From: Syntrophobacteraceae bacterium
GTDB taxonomy: Bacteria; Desulfobacterota; Syntrophobacteria; Syntrophobacterales; Syntrophobacteraceae
DNA length: 53,622 nt
Assembly (NCBI GenBank): GCA_031292215.1
Contig: JARLHO010000025.1
Coordinates: 1-53,622 of the forward strand
Reading direction: 5' to 3'
The position numbers were made by a program, and so were the translations under genes. This document shows positions 1 to 8,767 of this stretch, one piece after another. The notes beneath the pieces were generated by a model. That model did no database searches. It saw nothing but the letters and a program-made list of their open reading frames with translations, and had not been told where the DNA came from. Every line of letters starts with the position of its first letter. Within the stretch, counting starts at the first letter, position 1.

Positions 1-117
1 AAAGGCGACAGACCAGGCAGCCGAGGAGCGCAGCCCCCACAGCGCGGAGCGGAGCGGCTGCCGGACATACTCGGAGCGTTTTTAAACAAGCTACACTAAA
101 TTCACCGCAAGGGTGTC

Positions 118-978
118 TCAAAGTCGTTGACACATTCCGCAAGCCGTTGGCGGTGCGAATAAGATGTGCGAGGCGGGTCTGCCTTTTTTGTTCACCCAAC
201 TTCGATAGAACCGGTAATCGGCGCTGACCAGGATACCGAACCATGCGCCGATGAGTTTCTCGAAAGCCTCCCTGGACCTGTTCGTGTGGATCATGAAAAA
301 TGCAACGACGGGGTTGGCCATCACCCACAACCAATTGAGTTTGCCACCCTTGAACCAGGGCGTTCCGTCGATATGGTTTACCTCCGAGGTCCGAGCCTTG
401 TCCGCGAAAGTGTCATAATTTGGTTCAATGGCTTGGGATCCCCGGTCGATCACCTTTTGAATCGCGCCCGGACTGATAGGGATGCGAAGCACCGAGATGC
501 AAGATTTTCGCACCATGTCCCGGCTGTTTCCGGCAATCCCGGCCAGTTCAACTATAAAGGCCGACAGCCTAGGGCCGAAGCCGGTTTCAAATTCACAGGG
601 AACATGCCCTTTGTTGATCTTGCCGCATTGACGACACTTGCCGCGATAGAGGATAAAGTGGACTATCTTCATCACGATTTCGGGCAACTCGATATTTTGG
701 TGCGTATAGTATGGCTTGAGATCGGCTAATTGGTCGCATCCACAGGAGCAGGGCCCAGGAAAGATATTTTGGGTTTCGGTTGGGTTGAGCATTTGAAACC
801 GATGGCCCTTGTGTCCTTTTCGCGTCTTTGGTTTGCTTTTTTTCTCGGCTTTGCTGGAACTTCCTTTTTTGTACAGGCTGTACGAAGAAGGCGGACGGCT
901 TGAATTGGACGAATCCTGGTTGAGTCTGGCCTCAAGCTCCCCGATACGTTTTAGCAGCTGCAAAACGTGCGTCCGCAC
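118..978 (-). pseudogene. IS66-family transposase, 5' fragment with frameshift
   Basis: The reading frame encodes about 286 residues resembling the N-terminal two thirds of an IS66 (TnpC) transposase. There is a coiled-coil start, a Ser/Pro/Lys-rich linker, a CxCGC...CRQCG zinc-binding segment, then the catalytic core with HIDGTPW and a GILVSADY block that would carry the first two acidic residues. The frame is lost at a run of A residues near 190. In a shifted frame the next stretch reads like the family consensus (KRQTRLAHLIRTANGL). The rest of the core, including the catalytic Glu, is missing. The start is a GTG at 978 after an in-frame stop. This is a dead remnant. No partner orfs (tnpA/tnpB) or terminal inverted repeats were recognised. 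Confidence 0.85.
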
Positions 979-1084
979 CGAGACGGGGGGCGTTTCTCAT
1001 TCCTCGTTATATCTCCGGGCTGTGCACCCTGTGATCACTTACGTCAAATCGTGTCCAGTATCAAAGCAAACAAGGAGCAACAAT

Positions 1085-1867
1085 ATGAAGAGATTAAAGC
1101 AAGTTGGAAAACGGATGCTGCCATCCGGAATAATTGATATTCTCTATCGAATTAAGTACAGGAATGAGGCCCTAACAAGCGCAAATGTCTACATAGACGC
1201 GTTGCGAGGTAAGTCTGGAGTTGAGATTGGTGGACCGAGCGCCACAATATTCAATTTCATCCTTCCCATTTATGAAGCCATATCTCATTTGGACGGTGTG
1301 AATTTTTCAACCTCTACAATGTGGGAGGGCAAGATTTCAGAGGACTCAAAATATAATTACTGCCGGAAAAAGTGCGGGAGGCAATATATTACTGAAACGA
1401 CCGATCTCAGCATTTTTGATACAAACCGGTATGACTTCGTTGTATCCTCGAACTGCCTGGAGCACGTGGCTAATCCACTGAAGGCGCTCGTCGAATGGGT
1501 AAGAGTGGTCAAGCCCGGCGGGTATATTTTGCTTGTTTTACCAAACAAGACGAGTAATTTCGATAACAAACGATCCATTACTTCGTTCAGTCATATCCTG
1601 AAAGATTTCGAGAATGAAATCACCGAATACGACCTGACGCACATGGATGAAATTCTGAGGTTGCATGACCTGTCGGAGGACCCACCCGCCAGGAATCTTA
1701 ATAACTTCAAAGTTAGATGCCTGGACAATTTCCAAAACAGAGGAATGCACCATCACGTATTTGATATGCAGCTAATAGAAAGAATGTTCGATTACCTCAA
1801 TATTCTACTTGAACAGAGTGATACTACGAACAGGGACTTTTACGCGTTGGGAAATATCGTAAAATAA
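1085..1867 (+). CDS. SAM-dependent class I methyltransferase (Methyltransf_11-like)
   Basis: A 260-residue soluble protein. It has a GVEIGGPSATIF segment in the position of the SAM-binding motif I and a FVVSSNCLEHVANPLKAL...VKPGGYILLVLPNK block. The block is the typical motif IV to post-motif region of small-molecule or sugar methyltransferases. The start at 1085 is chosen because AAGGAG lies just upstream; the frame stays open to 809 without homology. Motif I is atypical (GGP rather than GxGxG), as in other polysaccharide-locus methyltransferases. The gene is more AT-rich than its neighbours and lies between two IS66 relics, next to a polysaccharide priming transferase. Acquisition by transfer and a role in glycan or lipid-linked sugar methylation are inferences; the substrate is unknown. 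Confidence 0.75.
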   Translation: MKRLKQVGKRMLPSGIIDILYRIKYRNEALTSANVYIDALRGKSGVEIGGPSATIFNFILPIYEAISHLDGVNFSTSTMWEGKISEDSKYNYCRKKCGRQYITETTDLSIFDTNRYDFVVSSNCLEHVANPLKALVEWVRVVKPGGYILLVLPNKTSNFDNKRSITSFSHILKDFENEITEYDLTHMDEILRLHDLSEDPPARNLNNFKVRCLDNFQNRGMHHHVFDMQLIERMFDYLNILLEQSDTTNRDFYALGNIVK

Positions 1868-1899
1868 CGCAGTTATGCTCAGGGGAATGGGTGCGCTCA

Positions 1900-2167
1900 C
1901 TATGGTATCGTGTTATGGCATAGTTCAGCGCCAGGCCGAGCAATCCCTTGGGCGGTGTTTGACTCAGTCGCTTATCCTTGCAGGCCTTAAATTCCCCAAG
2001 AACCGGGATCGCCTTTTCCTTGCGCAAGGCGACAATCTTCCTCGGGGAGAAAGCCCCCTTTGCAGGGCGATTTTCTCGATCCTGTAGAGCTGTCCGATAT
2101 AATCCAGGGCGACTTCGGCGCTGCCCGGCTTATTCTTCGCCGCTTTGCCGCGAGCAAACTGAGGCAA
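1900..2167 (-). pseudogene. IS66-family transposase, C-terminal relic
   Basis: Two overlapping frames on the minus strand together give the C-terminal part of an IS66 transposase. The first reads LPQFARGKAAKNKPGSAEVA then ALDYIGQLYRIEK. After a frameshift near 2030 the second reads KEKAIPVLGEFKA then LSQTPPKGLLGLALNYAI, the usual end of this transposase family. No start or terminal repeat is intact. It cannot be the other half of the fragment at 118-978 split by a simple insertion, because the C-terminal part lies upstream of the N-terminal part on the minus strand. It is therefore from a separate or rearranged element. Inactive. Confidence 0.75.
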
Positions 2168-2240
2168 TTTTGCTTTCAGTCGTAGAATTTGCCTCAGTTG
2201 TGAACCTGAAGAACCGAGGTTTCCGGATGGACACCAGCTA
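2154..2240. repeat. Dispersed ~80-bp repeat, copy 1, with internal palindrome
   Basis: This stretch matches 4094-4174 over about 80 bp, at roughly three quarters or better identity by eye. It ends in the block TTTCCGGATGGACACCAG. It contains a palindrome: AACTGAGGCAA at 2157-2167 and TTGCCTCAGTT at 2189-2199. The left part is read through in the frame of the IS66 relic. The outer 15 bp recur near 53369-53382. It is probably a transposon end or boundary sequence. Confidence 0.6.
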
Positions 2241-2371
2241 TTTTCCTGAAACCGGCCAGATCAAGCCTCTGCTGTCTCCTGCCCCATAGGTAAATTCTAA
2301 GAATGTGCTCTGTTCAGCAAAACGAGATGAGATGCGGCCACTTCAATTGAGACCGGTGTGGAGGTTTTCCC

Positions 2372-3811
2372 ATGCACAATCTACGTCGAAATTTCCTTAA
2401 CCAAGTCAGAACGCTTCTAGACCTATCAGTGATGGCAGCCTGTTTTGCCCTGGTCGCTATTGAAAGCTGCCGGCTAAGCGGCGCCATGTCTTCTTGCAGC
2501 ATCCTCTCCGCGAGGATAAGCGTCAGAGATTTTCTTGCATACGCGGTCTACCTGCTTTTATGGCGAGCCATTTTCTTCCTGTTTGGTCTTAATGTGTCGG
2601 AGCGTATTTCGAGTTTCCGCCGGGAAGCGGTGGATGTGGTCAAGGCCACTTTTGCCGGGAGTCTGGCTCTGTTTGCGCTTGACCTGGTGTTTAGAACCTC
2701 CTCTATAACCATCGAATTTATCGCACTGTTCTGGATAGCGACGGCCCTCGGAACTATAACGACCCGGCTGTTGCTCAGGAACCTTCAACAGGCGATGAGG
2801 AGGCGCGGCTTAAATCTGCGACATGTGTTGATAGTTGGCACAAACAGTAAAGCAATTAAATTTTCGAAAAAAATCGAATCAAAATCCGAAGCGGGCTACA
2901 AAATTGTAGGCTTCGTCGAAAACGGCTGCTACGGAAATGGCGAATTCAAAAAATCCGGCTACAAGGTTGTGACCGATTTCGAAAGCTTCCCTGATTTCAT
3001 CAGCTCTAATGTGGTCGAAGAGGTTATGGTCTGCCTGCCGTTAAAATCACACTACGATCAATGCTACCGAATCGCCAAATCGTGCGAAGAGCAGGGCATT
3101 GTCGTGCGATTCATGTCCGAACTCTTTGATCTCCCTTTGGCCGTGCCGAATCTCGAAGCCCTGGACGGAGTGCCGGTCCTAACCCTTCGAACCGGCGCGA
3201 TGCAGGGCTGGCCGCTTCTGATGAAACGCGGCATTGACATTGTTCTCTCTGCCGTGATGCTTCTGTCTTGCTGGCCTCTGTTCGTCCCCATAGCCATTCT
3301 GATAAAGCTGACTTCGTCAGGGCCCGTTTTTTTCACGCAGATGCGGCCAGGTCTCCATAAAAGGCCGTTCAAGATTTACAAGTTCCGTACAATGGTCAAG
3401 GACGCCGACAACAGGATCGGCCAGGTCGCCCACATGAATGAGGAAAACGGTCCTGCCTTTAAGATAAAAAATGACCCGCGGATAACCAGTTTCGGTAGAT
3501 TTCTTCGCAGAACGAGTCTCGACGAGTTGCCTCAACTGATAAACGTCTTAAAGGGCGAAATGAGTCTGGTAGGTCCGAGACCGTTATTTTACTGGGAATT
3601 CGACAGAATCGAGGATGCATGGGTGCGGAGGAGGAACAGCGTCAGGCCAGGCGTAACCGGTCTTTGGCAGGTCAGTGGCCGTAGCGATGTCTCTTTCGAC
3701 GGGCGAGTTCGAATGGATCTGGAATATGTAGACACTTGGAGTCTGGCAAAGGATTTTCGGATTCTGGCCAAGACCGCATTGGTAGTGCTAACCGGCAAGG
3801 GGGCCGTCTAA
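2372..3811 (+). CDS. Exopolysaccharide biosynthesis polyprenyl glycosylphosphotransferase (WcaJ/PssY type)
   Basis: This 479-residue membrane enzyme transfers a hexose-1-phosphate from a nucleotide sugar to undecaprenyl phosphate, starting repeat-unit assembly at the inner membrane. Four hydrophobic segments occupy the first 140 residues. A Rossmann-like CoA-binding-type domain follows (VLIVGTNSKAIKFSKKI). Another membrane segment sits near residue 290 (GIDIVLSAVMLLSCWPLFV). The catalytic domain has the family hallmarks KIYKFRTM, FLRRTSLDELPQLINVLKG and MSLVGPRP. Length is normal for the two-domain class. A GGAGG lies 8 bases before the ATG. The sugar cannot be told from sequence. The neighbouring rmlB/rmlA and Wzi-like genes support a capsule or exopolysaccharide role. 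Confidence 0.93.
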   Translation: MHNLRRNFLNQVRTLLDLSVMAACFALVAIESCRLSGAMSSCSILSARISVRDFLAYAVYLLLWRAIFFLFGLNVSERISSFRREAVDVVKATFAGSLALFALDLVFRTSSITIEFIALFWIATALGTITTRLLLRNLQQAMRRRGLNLRHVLIVGTNSKAIKFSKKIESKSEAGYKIVGFVENGCYGNGEFKKSGYKVVTDFESFPDFISSNVVEEVMVCLPLKSHYDQCYRIAKSCEEQGIVVRFMSELFDLPLAVPNLEALDGVPVLTLRTGAMQGWPLLMKRGIDIVLSAVMLLSCWPLFVPIAILIKLTSSGPVFFTQMRPGLHKRPFKIYKFRTMVKDADNRIGQVAHMNEENGPAFKIKNDPRITSFGRFLRRTSLDELPQLINVLKGEMSLVGPRPLFYWEFDRIEDAWVRRRNSVRPGVTGLWQVSGRSDVSFDGRVRMDLEYVDTWSLAKDFRILAKTALVVLTGKGAV

Positions 3812-3839
3812 GTGGAGCAGGCAGCAGGCATAGCCAAGT

Positions 3840-4049
3840 TTATCCCGGCTCCCCTCGTCGATTCCCGATAGTGAAGTTTCTGCCTAAAGAGCCGTTAGCA
3901 GTTGGGCTCCTCTTCGCTCCTTTCATAAGTCTTTTTGCCGAAAAAATGGTAAGTTCGGCTTTGATTATTTGACTGAGGTATTTCCCAACCTTTTCCCGTT
4001 CATCGAGCCGGATCATCTCCAAAATCTTTTCCGGCAGCGTTGGAATCAC
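3840..4049 (-). pseudogene. IS256/Mutator-type transposase, N-terminal relic
   Basis: The frame reads LEMIRLDEREKVGKYLSQII then KAELT. In the next frame it continues HFFGKKTYERSEEEPN, then returns to the first frame with NGSLGRNFT. Together these match the start of the Mutator-like (IS256) transposase domain, which usually reads KAELTHFLGRxxYER...NHRNGSY.RNFT. Two compensating frameshifts and the absence of the catalytic DDE core show it is dead. The dispersed repeat at 4094-4174 abuts its 5' side. Confidence 0.7.
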
Positions 4050-4093
4050 TTTGAAAAAGGATATGGCCTCGGGGAACGGTTACGATTTTTTGC

Positions 4094-4174
4094 CAAACTA
4101 AGGCAATTTATCCTTCAGGTGTAAAATTTACCTCAAACGTGAACCTGAAAACCGGGGTTTCCGGATGGACACTA
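4094..4174. repeat. Dispersed ~80-bp repeat, copy 2
   Basis: Direct-orientation, diverged copy of 2154-2236. It shares the AGGCAATTT...ACCTCA core, GTGAACCTGAA, and the terminal block GGTTTCCGGATGGACAC. The palindrome of copy 1 is degraded here. It sits beside a different transposase relic (IS256 type), so the repeat is not specific to one insertion-sequence family, or the two relics were joined secondarily. Confidence 0.6.
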
Positions 4175-4199
4175 ACTTAATCTGTCGCTTTTAAGTAAA

Positions 4200-7127
4200 T
4201 TACTGCCCCTCCACAAAGCAATTCCCCGAAAACGCCGAACTCATCCCGTAAGGCAGTGTAACCGTTGATCCAGATACTGCAAAGCCATTCACTGGACATG
4301 AACCATATGCCGCGATGGTACCCGTAAAACCTGTGGGGAGTGTGATAGTTTGCGGAGTTGAACTTGTATTCTCATATCCATTGAAGTTTAGCGCAAGTTT
4401 TTTATCCGATATCCCCTGATTTGGCTCGGTCCACGTGCAAGACCCGGCGGATGTCCCAGTTACCGTTGCGGGAAAAACATTCCAGGGGTTTGAAATGTAA
4501 GTTCCAGCCGCAGGGAGTGGATTGGCCATTCCGGGCACTGTTATCACGTTATTTCCTACCCAAGAGGGTATTGAACATCCCGATAAATAAAAGCCATACA
4601 AAGGATTTGATCCAGCTTGCCCCATCGGGTTTTCCAGTATGTTTCCTGTTACGACAATCGCTGACGAATAGGTAAATGATGCGCTAGTCCAAGTCACGGC
4701 TGAGCTAACCTCGATATTAGGACCGCTCGGCGCTGTTGTTGGGCTGGCAATAAGTTGTGTTACATAGACCGTAGTGCCTCCAACAGTTATTCCGGTTCCC
4801 GCTGCCAGGTTGGCATAATCTGCGGCGCTGCTTAGTGTTACGGCTTGTGAGCTACCACCTGTGGAGGCAGTCCCTGCGCTGGTAAAATAGGTGGGAAGTC
4901 CCCCTGTGTTATTATAAGTTATGGCAGGACGTGGACCTACGCCATTCACCTCACCCATATTCCAGTTGTCAACTCGATTGTCTTTGATAGTAATTCTTCC
5001 GGTGCTTACCGAAACATTAATTCCATCTAGCACTGTATTGCTTATAAGGTTGTCCGAAATAGTGAGATTGTTAACAAACTGTGCCAGTATGCCAGACCCA
5101 TTTGTAATGTTGCTTATTACATTTCCAACAATGTCGATATTGCTTATGAATTCAGTTGGGACTCCATTGCCTAAAAAAGTACCAATTCCCTCTAAACACA
5201 TCGAAACCCTATTTTTTGAAATTGTAATATCGTGTATTGTATAACCTGGAGTTGCCGAAAATACAACTACAGCTATACCATAGGTCGGCTCGTGTATAGA
5301 TGATGTCCCATAAATAATGTTATCGTGTATATTGACATCGCACACATCATTTTGACCGCCGAAACCTGTTCCACTAGGATTACCAATGTCTCCAATATCA
5401 ACCACTATCGCATAATCAACATCATGCACTATGTTGTTTGCAACTACAACATGCTGCGCTCCTTGACCTACCTTGATGCCGTTGCCCCAATGTTGTCTAG
5501 TATTATTTTCGAAGACTACATTATTTGTAACAACAATATTAGTGATAGGAGAGCCAGATATATCACTAAAAAGCACTATTCCATCATCGCCTAGGTTCCA
5601 GACTTTATTGTCATGTATCGTGATGTTAGAACATCCTGGTAGAAGATGTATTCCATCAGTACTATATGAGTCGGATGAATCGTGAATCTTGCAGTCATGA
5701 ATGCTACCGTAGGAACAATTAACTGTCAAGAAATTCCAGCCATTTGCACCGCTAATGTCCAAATTGTGAATATCAAAATTTTGAAATCCTTCGAAGCCAA
5801 GTGTTTGGCCACCGTTTGTAACTCCTGTGTTGTATCTATGAATGGAAAAATCGTGGACATTTGCTTGAGAGTTAGACGCTAAAAAATATACTCCAGGTTC
5901 CGTATCGTCATAATCACAGAATATCTCGCACTTAGATTCTCCGTCGCCAAAGAGTCGCAGAACCTGAGAACTTGATATATATATGTGATAAAAACCGTGG
6001 GCAAGTCTCATTATCCCCTGTGGAAGATGCAACGGTACGCCGCTTATTATGGATGATTCAAGCGCCGTGGCGAGCGGGGCGCAATTATCGGTTCCATTAC
6101 CATGCGTCCCATCCGAGTCGGGGATTACCCCGAACCAAGTTGCGTTTAAGTCTTTAGTGCTGTTTAGTGCAAAGGTGGCAGGAAGATGTGAAAAGCACTG
6201 ATAGTTTCCAGCATGGAAAGGACCATTGATGGTAATTGATACTGTTGTGTATGTAAAAGAACAGCCAGCCGACCAATTAACGGCGCCTGATACTGTAACG
6301 GTATAGTTTCCGTTTTTTGCGAGAACTACCACGGATTGACCATTAGCCGTTAATATACTACCAACCTGAATATTATTGTAATCGGTGAGATGGCTACTAT
6401 CTCCGATAGTTACCAACGGAGACATGGGAGCATAAGTAAACGAAGCCCCCGACCAGCTCTGCGCCGTATTTACAGTTACTCCATCAGGATACGGATCACC
6501 AAACGTGTTATTTCCCAGCATGGCCGTTACGGTAACCGTTGTGCCACCGGATGTTATAGTCGCTCCAGGAGCATACAGGTTGCAAAAATCAGTATTATTG
6601 CTCAGAATTAACCTAGTTCCGGATGCTGTAACTGTGCCTTGTCCAACCACTCCGCTAGGGGTGCTTGCAACCGCTCCGCTTACACATGCTGTCACAGGAG
6701 CGGAAATTACAGCCCCGTTGAGCGGCCTAAGGTCGCATGTCGTGGTAAGGTTTGCTGTTAGCGTAACCGGGGCTGTCAGGTAGACCGTCCCGGCAAAGTT
6801 CGCATCGGCGGTAAGTTGGGCGAGATTGTTGGCCGTAGTGGAATTTAATCCTATAGCGACCGGTCCGGGGACATTTATCCCCGCCGCCACATTGAAATTG
6901 CCGTTCGGATCAAACCAGAACTCATTCCATGGGCTCGCAGGGGCGGTTCCGGGCTGCATCCATTGTGTGGCGGCATATCCAGCTCGGTCCGCATAGAAGG
7001 AAAAACTGCGAAAGTTTCCCATGTTTTTGGAAGGTTCCTGGCCACCCCAAAAACAATAAGCCCCACCGGCGAAAAGGGCCGCGGCCAGAGTTGCAATGCT
7101 CAGTATTGCGATTTGTTTCCCTTTCAT
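4200..7127 (-). CDS. Secreted right-handed parallel beta-helix repeat protein
   Basis: The 975-residue product starts with a signal peptide (MKGKQIAIL... to about residue 22, with a hydrophobic ATLAAALFAGG core). Residues about 340-740 are Asn/Asp/Ile-rich coils such as NITIHDNKVWNL, HVVVANNIVHDV and LTISDNLISN. These are typical of PbH1 beta-helix folds found in pectate-lyase-like enzymes, NosD-type proteins and phage tailspikes. Three similar 55-70 residue modules lie at about 164-232, 237-293 and 760-821. Each has a pattern like DYxNLxxGxxITxGGTTVxV and ends W(S/T)xxxSFTY. AGGAG precedes the ATG. Catalytic residues could not be assigned. Placement among polysaccharide genes suggests binding or cleavage of the exported glycan (inference). 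The gene is AT-richer than its flanks. Confidence 0.85.
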   Translation of the reverse strand: MKGKQIAILSIATLAAALFAGGAYCFWGGQEPSKNMGNFRSFSFYADRAGYAATQWMQPGTAPASPWNEFWFDPNGNFNVAAGINVPGPVAIGLNSTTANNLAQLTADANFAGTVYLTAPVTLTANLTTTCDLRPLNGAVISAPVTACVSGAVASTPSGVVGQGTVTASGTRLILSNNTDFCNLYAPGATITSGGTTVTVTAMLGNNTFGDPYPDGVTVNTAQSWSGASFTYAPMSPLVTIGDSSHLTDYNNIQVGSILTANGQSVVVLAKNGNYTVTVSGAVNWSAGCSFTYTTVSITINGPFHAGNYQCFSHLPATFALNSTKDLNATWFGVIPDSDGTHGNGTDNCAPLATALESSIISGVPLHLPQGIMRLAHGFYHIYISSSQVLRLFGDGESKCEIFCDYDDTEPGVYFLASNSQANVHDFSIHRYNTGVTNGGQTLGFEGFQNFDIHNLDISGANGWNFLTVNCSYGSIHDCKIHDSSDSYSTDGIHLLPGCSNITIHDNKVWNLGDDGIVLFSDISGSPITNIVVTNNVVFENNTRQHWGNGIKVGQGAQHVVVANNIVHDVDYAIVVDIGDIGNPSGTGFGGQNDVCDVNIHDNIIYGTSSIHEPTYGIAVVVFSATPGYTIHDITISKNRVSMCLEGIGTFLGNGVPTEFISNIDIVGNVISNITNGSGILAQFVNNLTISDNLISNTVLDGINVSVSTGRITIKDNRVDNWNMGEVNGVGPRPAITYNNTGGLPTYFTSAGTASTGGSSQAVTLSSAADYANLAAGTGITVGGTTVYVTQLIASPTTAPSGPNIEVSSAVTWTSASFTYSSAIVVTGNILENPMGQAGSNPLYGFYLSGCSIPSWVGNNVITVPGMANPLPAAGTYISNPWNVFPATVTGTSAGSCTWTEPNQGISDKKLALNFNGYENTSSTPQTITLPTGFTGTIAAYGSCPVNGFAVSGSTVTLPYGMSSAFSGNCFVEGQ

Positions 7128-7624
7128 ATCCGGTCTCCTGAAGGTAAGTTATGGAAATAGAGAGGGAGAACTTGTCCGCGGCAAATGCGATAGTTCAGCC
7201 TCAATTGGTTTCACTGGGGTGGGTATAATGGAAAGCAAGGGGTTTTGCAAATGGCAACCAGATGCGGCAACCAGATGCGGCAACCAGATGCGGAAAAAAG
7301 AGGCCGCAAAAGACAGCTTGCCTCTTCTAAATCTCCCTCACGAAACCCCGAGCCAAGCCCGTAGCAAAGTGTGCGTGGTCCAGATAATAAAGATGGTTGC
7401 GGAGCTAACCGAGGACAAAGACTTGTTCTGAAGGTCGCGCATGAACCAATTGGCCCGAATAGGTTCATTTTAGCTTGGACGGGAGCGGACTTTCATGGTA
7501 ATCAAGCGACCTTCAGGCAACCGTAGCGCATATATTGTTCGGCTCAGCTCAGGTGTTAGTCCGGTTGAGAGGCGACTCTTGCCGCAACTCTGTTTCGAAT
7601 GAAGTCACAAGGATGGTAGTAAGT
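7128..7624. other. Intergenic region between divergent beta-helix gene and rmlB
   Basis: About 500 bp separate the beta-helix gene (minus) from rmlB (plus), so promoters for both should lie here. I see no convincing coding sequence. The one structured feature is the short tandem repeat at 7254-7293. No strong sigma-70 pair could be assigned. Confidence 0.5.
7254..7293. repeat. Tandem repeat, 13-bp unit, three copies
   Basis: The unit GCAACCAGATGCG occurs three times head to tail without mismatch in the region upstream of rmlB. No function is apparent; copy number could vary by slippage. Confidence 0.85.
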
Positions 7625-8764
7625 ATGAAAACGATCCTGGTAACAGGGGGCGCCGGCTTCATCGGAAGTAATTTCGTGCTTGGTGAAAAGTCGAGGGAAA
7701 CACGCGTTGTAAATCTCGACCTTCTCACTTACGCCGGCAATCTTCTGAACCTGCAAGAACGTGACGGCGACCCCGATCATGTGTTCGCCAAAGGTGACAT
7801 AGGCGACCGACCGTTTGTGCGAAAGCTGCTTGACGACAACCGGCCCGATGCCGTCATAAACTTCGCCGCGGAATCCCACGTCGACAGGTCCATCGACAGT
7901 CCGGAAAGTTTCATACAGACGAATATAGTCGGGACCTATCACCTCCTGGAGGAGACGCTCGCGTTCTGGAAAAATCTTCCCGCCGATCGCAAGGACCGGT
8001 TTCGGTTCCTCCATGTCTCGACAGACGAGGTCTATGGCTCCCTTGGCCCGGCAGGTCCGGCATTCACGGAGAATACCCCTTACGCTCCAAACAGCCCCTA
8101 TGCGGCCAGTAAGGCCGCAAGCGATCACCTCGTTCGCGCCTATCACCATACCTTCGGGCTCCCGGCGATTATAACCAATTGTTCGAACAATTACGGGCCG
8201 AGGCAGTTTCCCGAAAAACTCACGCCGCTCATGATTCTTAATGCGATCGAGGGAAAGCCGCTGCCGGTCTACGGCGACGGCCTGAACATTCGCGACTGGC
8301 TCTATGTCGAAGACCACTGCGAGGCTTTGCGCATGGTGCTGGAGAAGGGTAAGCCTGGCGAGACATATAACATCGGGGGATGTTGCGAAAAGACCAACAT
8401 CGAGATCGTAAACACGCTGTGCTCGCTTCTCGATGAGATGGCGCCCGAGTCGCCCTACTCGCCGCATTCGAGCCTTGTCACCTTCGTAAATGACCGCCTC
8501 GGGCATGATCGGCGCTATGCTGTCGACTGCTCCAGGATTGGCCGGGAGCTGGGCTGGCGAGCCAAAGAGACCTTCGAGTCGGGCCTGAGGAAAACGATCC
8601 GATGGTACCTTGACAATACGCAATGGGTCCAATCCGTAAGATCCGGGGCCTACAGAGACTGGATAGCCAGGCAGTACGGGGTGGCGGATGCGAATGCACT
8701 CCAAACGGCCCCGGATTGCTCCGCCAACAAACTCCAGTCTGCTTCCAGATCGCAAGGACTGTAA
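7625..8764 (+). CDS. rmlB: dTDP-glucose 4,6-dehydratase
   Basis: This 379-residue enzyme converts dTDP-glucose to dTDP-4-keto-6-deoxyglucose, the second step of the dTDP-rhamnose and related deoxysugar routes. It is an extended SDR. The NAD-binding GGAGFIGS is at residues 8-15, followed by the [13 protein letters not shown] segment, the STDEVYG block carrying the catalytic Thr-Asp-Glu, and [11 protein letters not shown] with the Tyr-Lys pair. The start at 7625 follows AAGGA at a usable distance; ATG at 7613 is possible but lacks spacing. The C-terminus is about 30-40 residues longer than usual and of low complexity. It is followed after 3 bp by rmlA, with which it surely forms an operon. Confidence 0.96.
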   Translation: MKTILVTGGAGFIGSNFVLGEKSRETRVVNLDLLTYAGNLLNLQERDGDPDHVFAKGDIGDRPFVRKLLDDNRPDAVINFAAESHVDRSIDSPESFIQTNIVGTYHLLEETLAFWKNLPADRKDRFRFLHVSTDEVYGSLGPAGPAFTENTPYAPNSPYAASKAASDHLVRAYHHTFGLPAIITNCSNNYGPRQFPEKLTPLMILNAIEGKPLPVYGDGLNIRDWLYVEDHCEALRMVLEKGKPGETYNIGGCCEKTNIEIVNTLCSLLDEMAPESPYSPHSSLVTFVNDRLGHDRRYAVDCSRIGRELGWRAKETFESGLRKTIRWYLDNTQWVQSVRSGAYRDWIARQYGVADANALQTAPDCSANKLQSASRSQGL

Positions 8765-8767
8765 AAG

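Noticed and set aside
185-195. A-run in the IS66 fragment as programmed -1 frameshift
   Set aside because: Although the next frame restores family sequence, the rest of the transposase is missing and the site is not the known frameshift position in IS66, so a disabling indel is likelier.
7556-8755. 399-residue open frame on the minus strand
   Set aside because: It is the antisense shadow of rmlB, whose full-length plus-strand motifs are certain; no domain or ribosome site supports the antisense frame.
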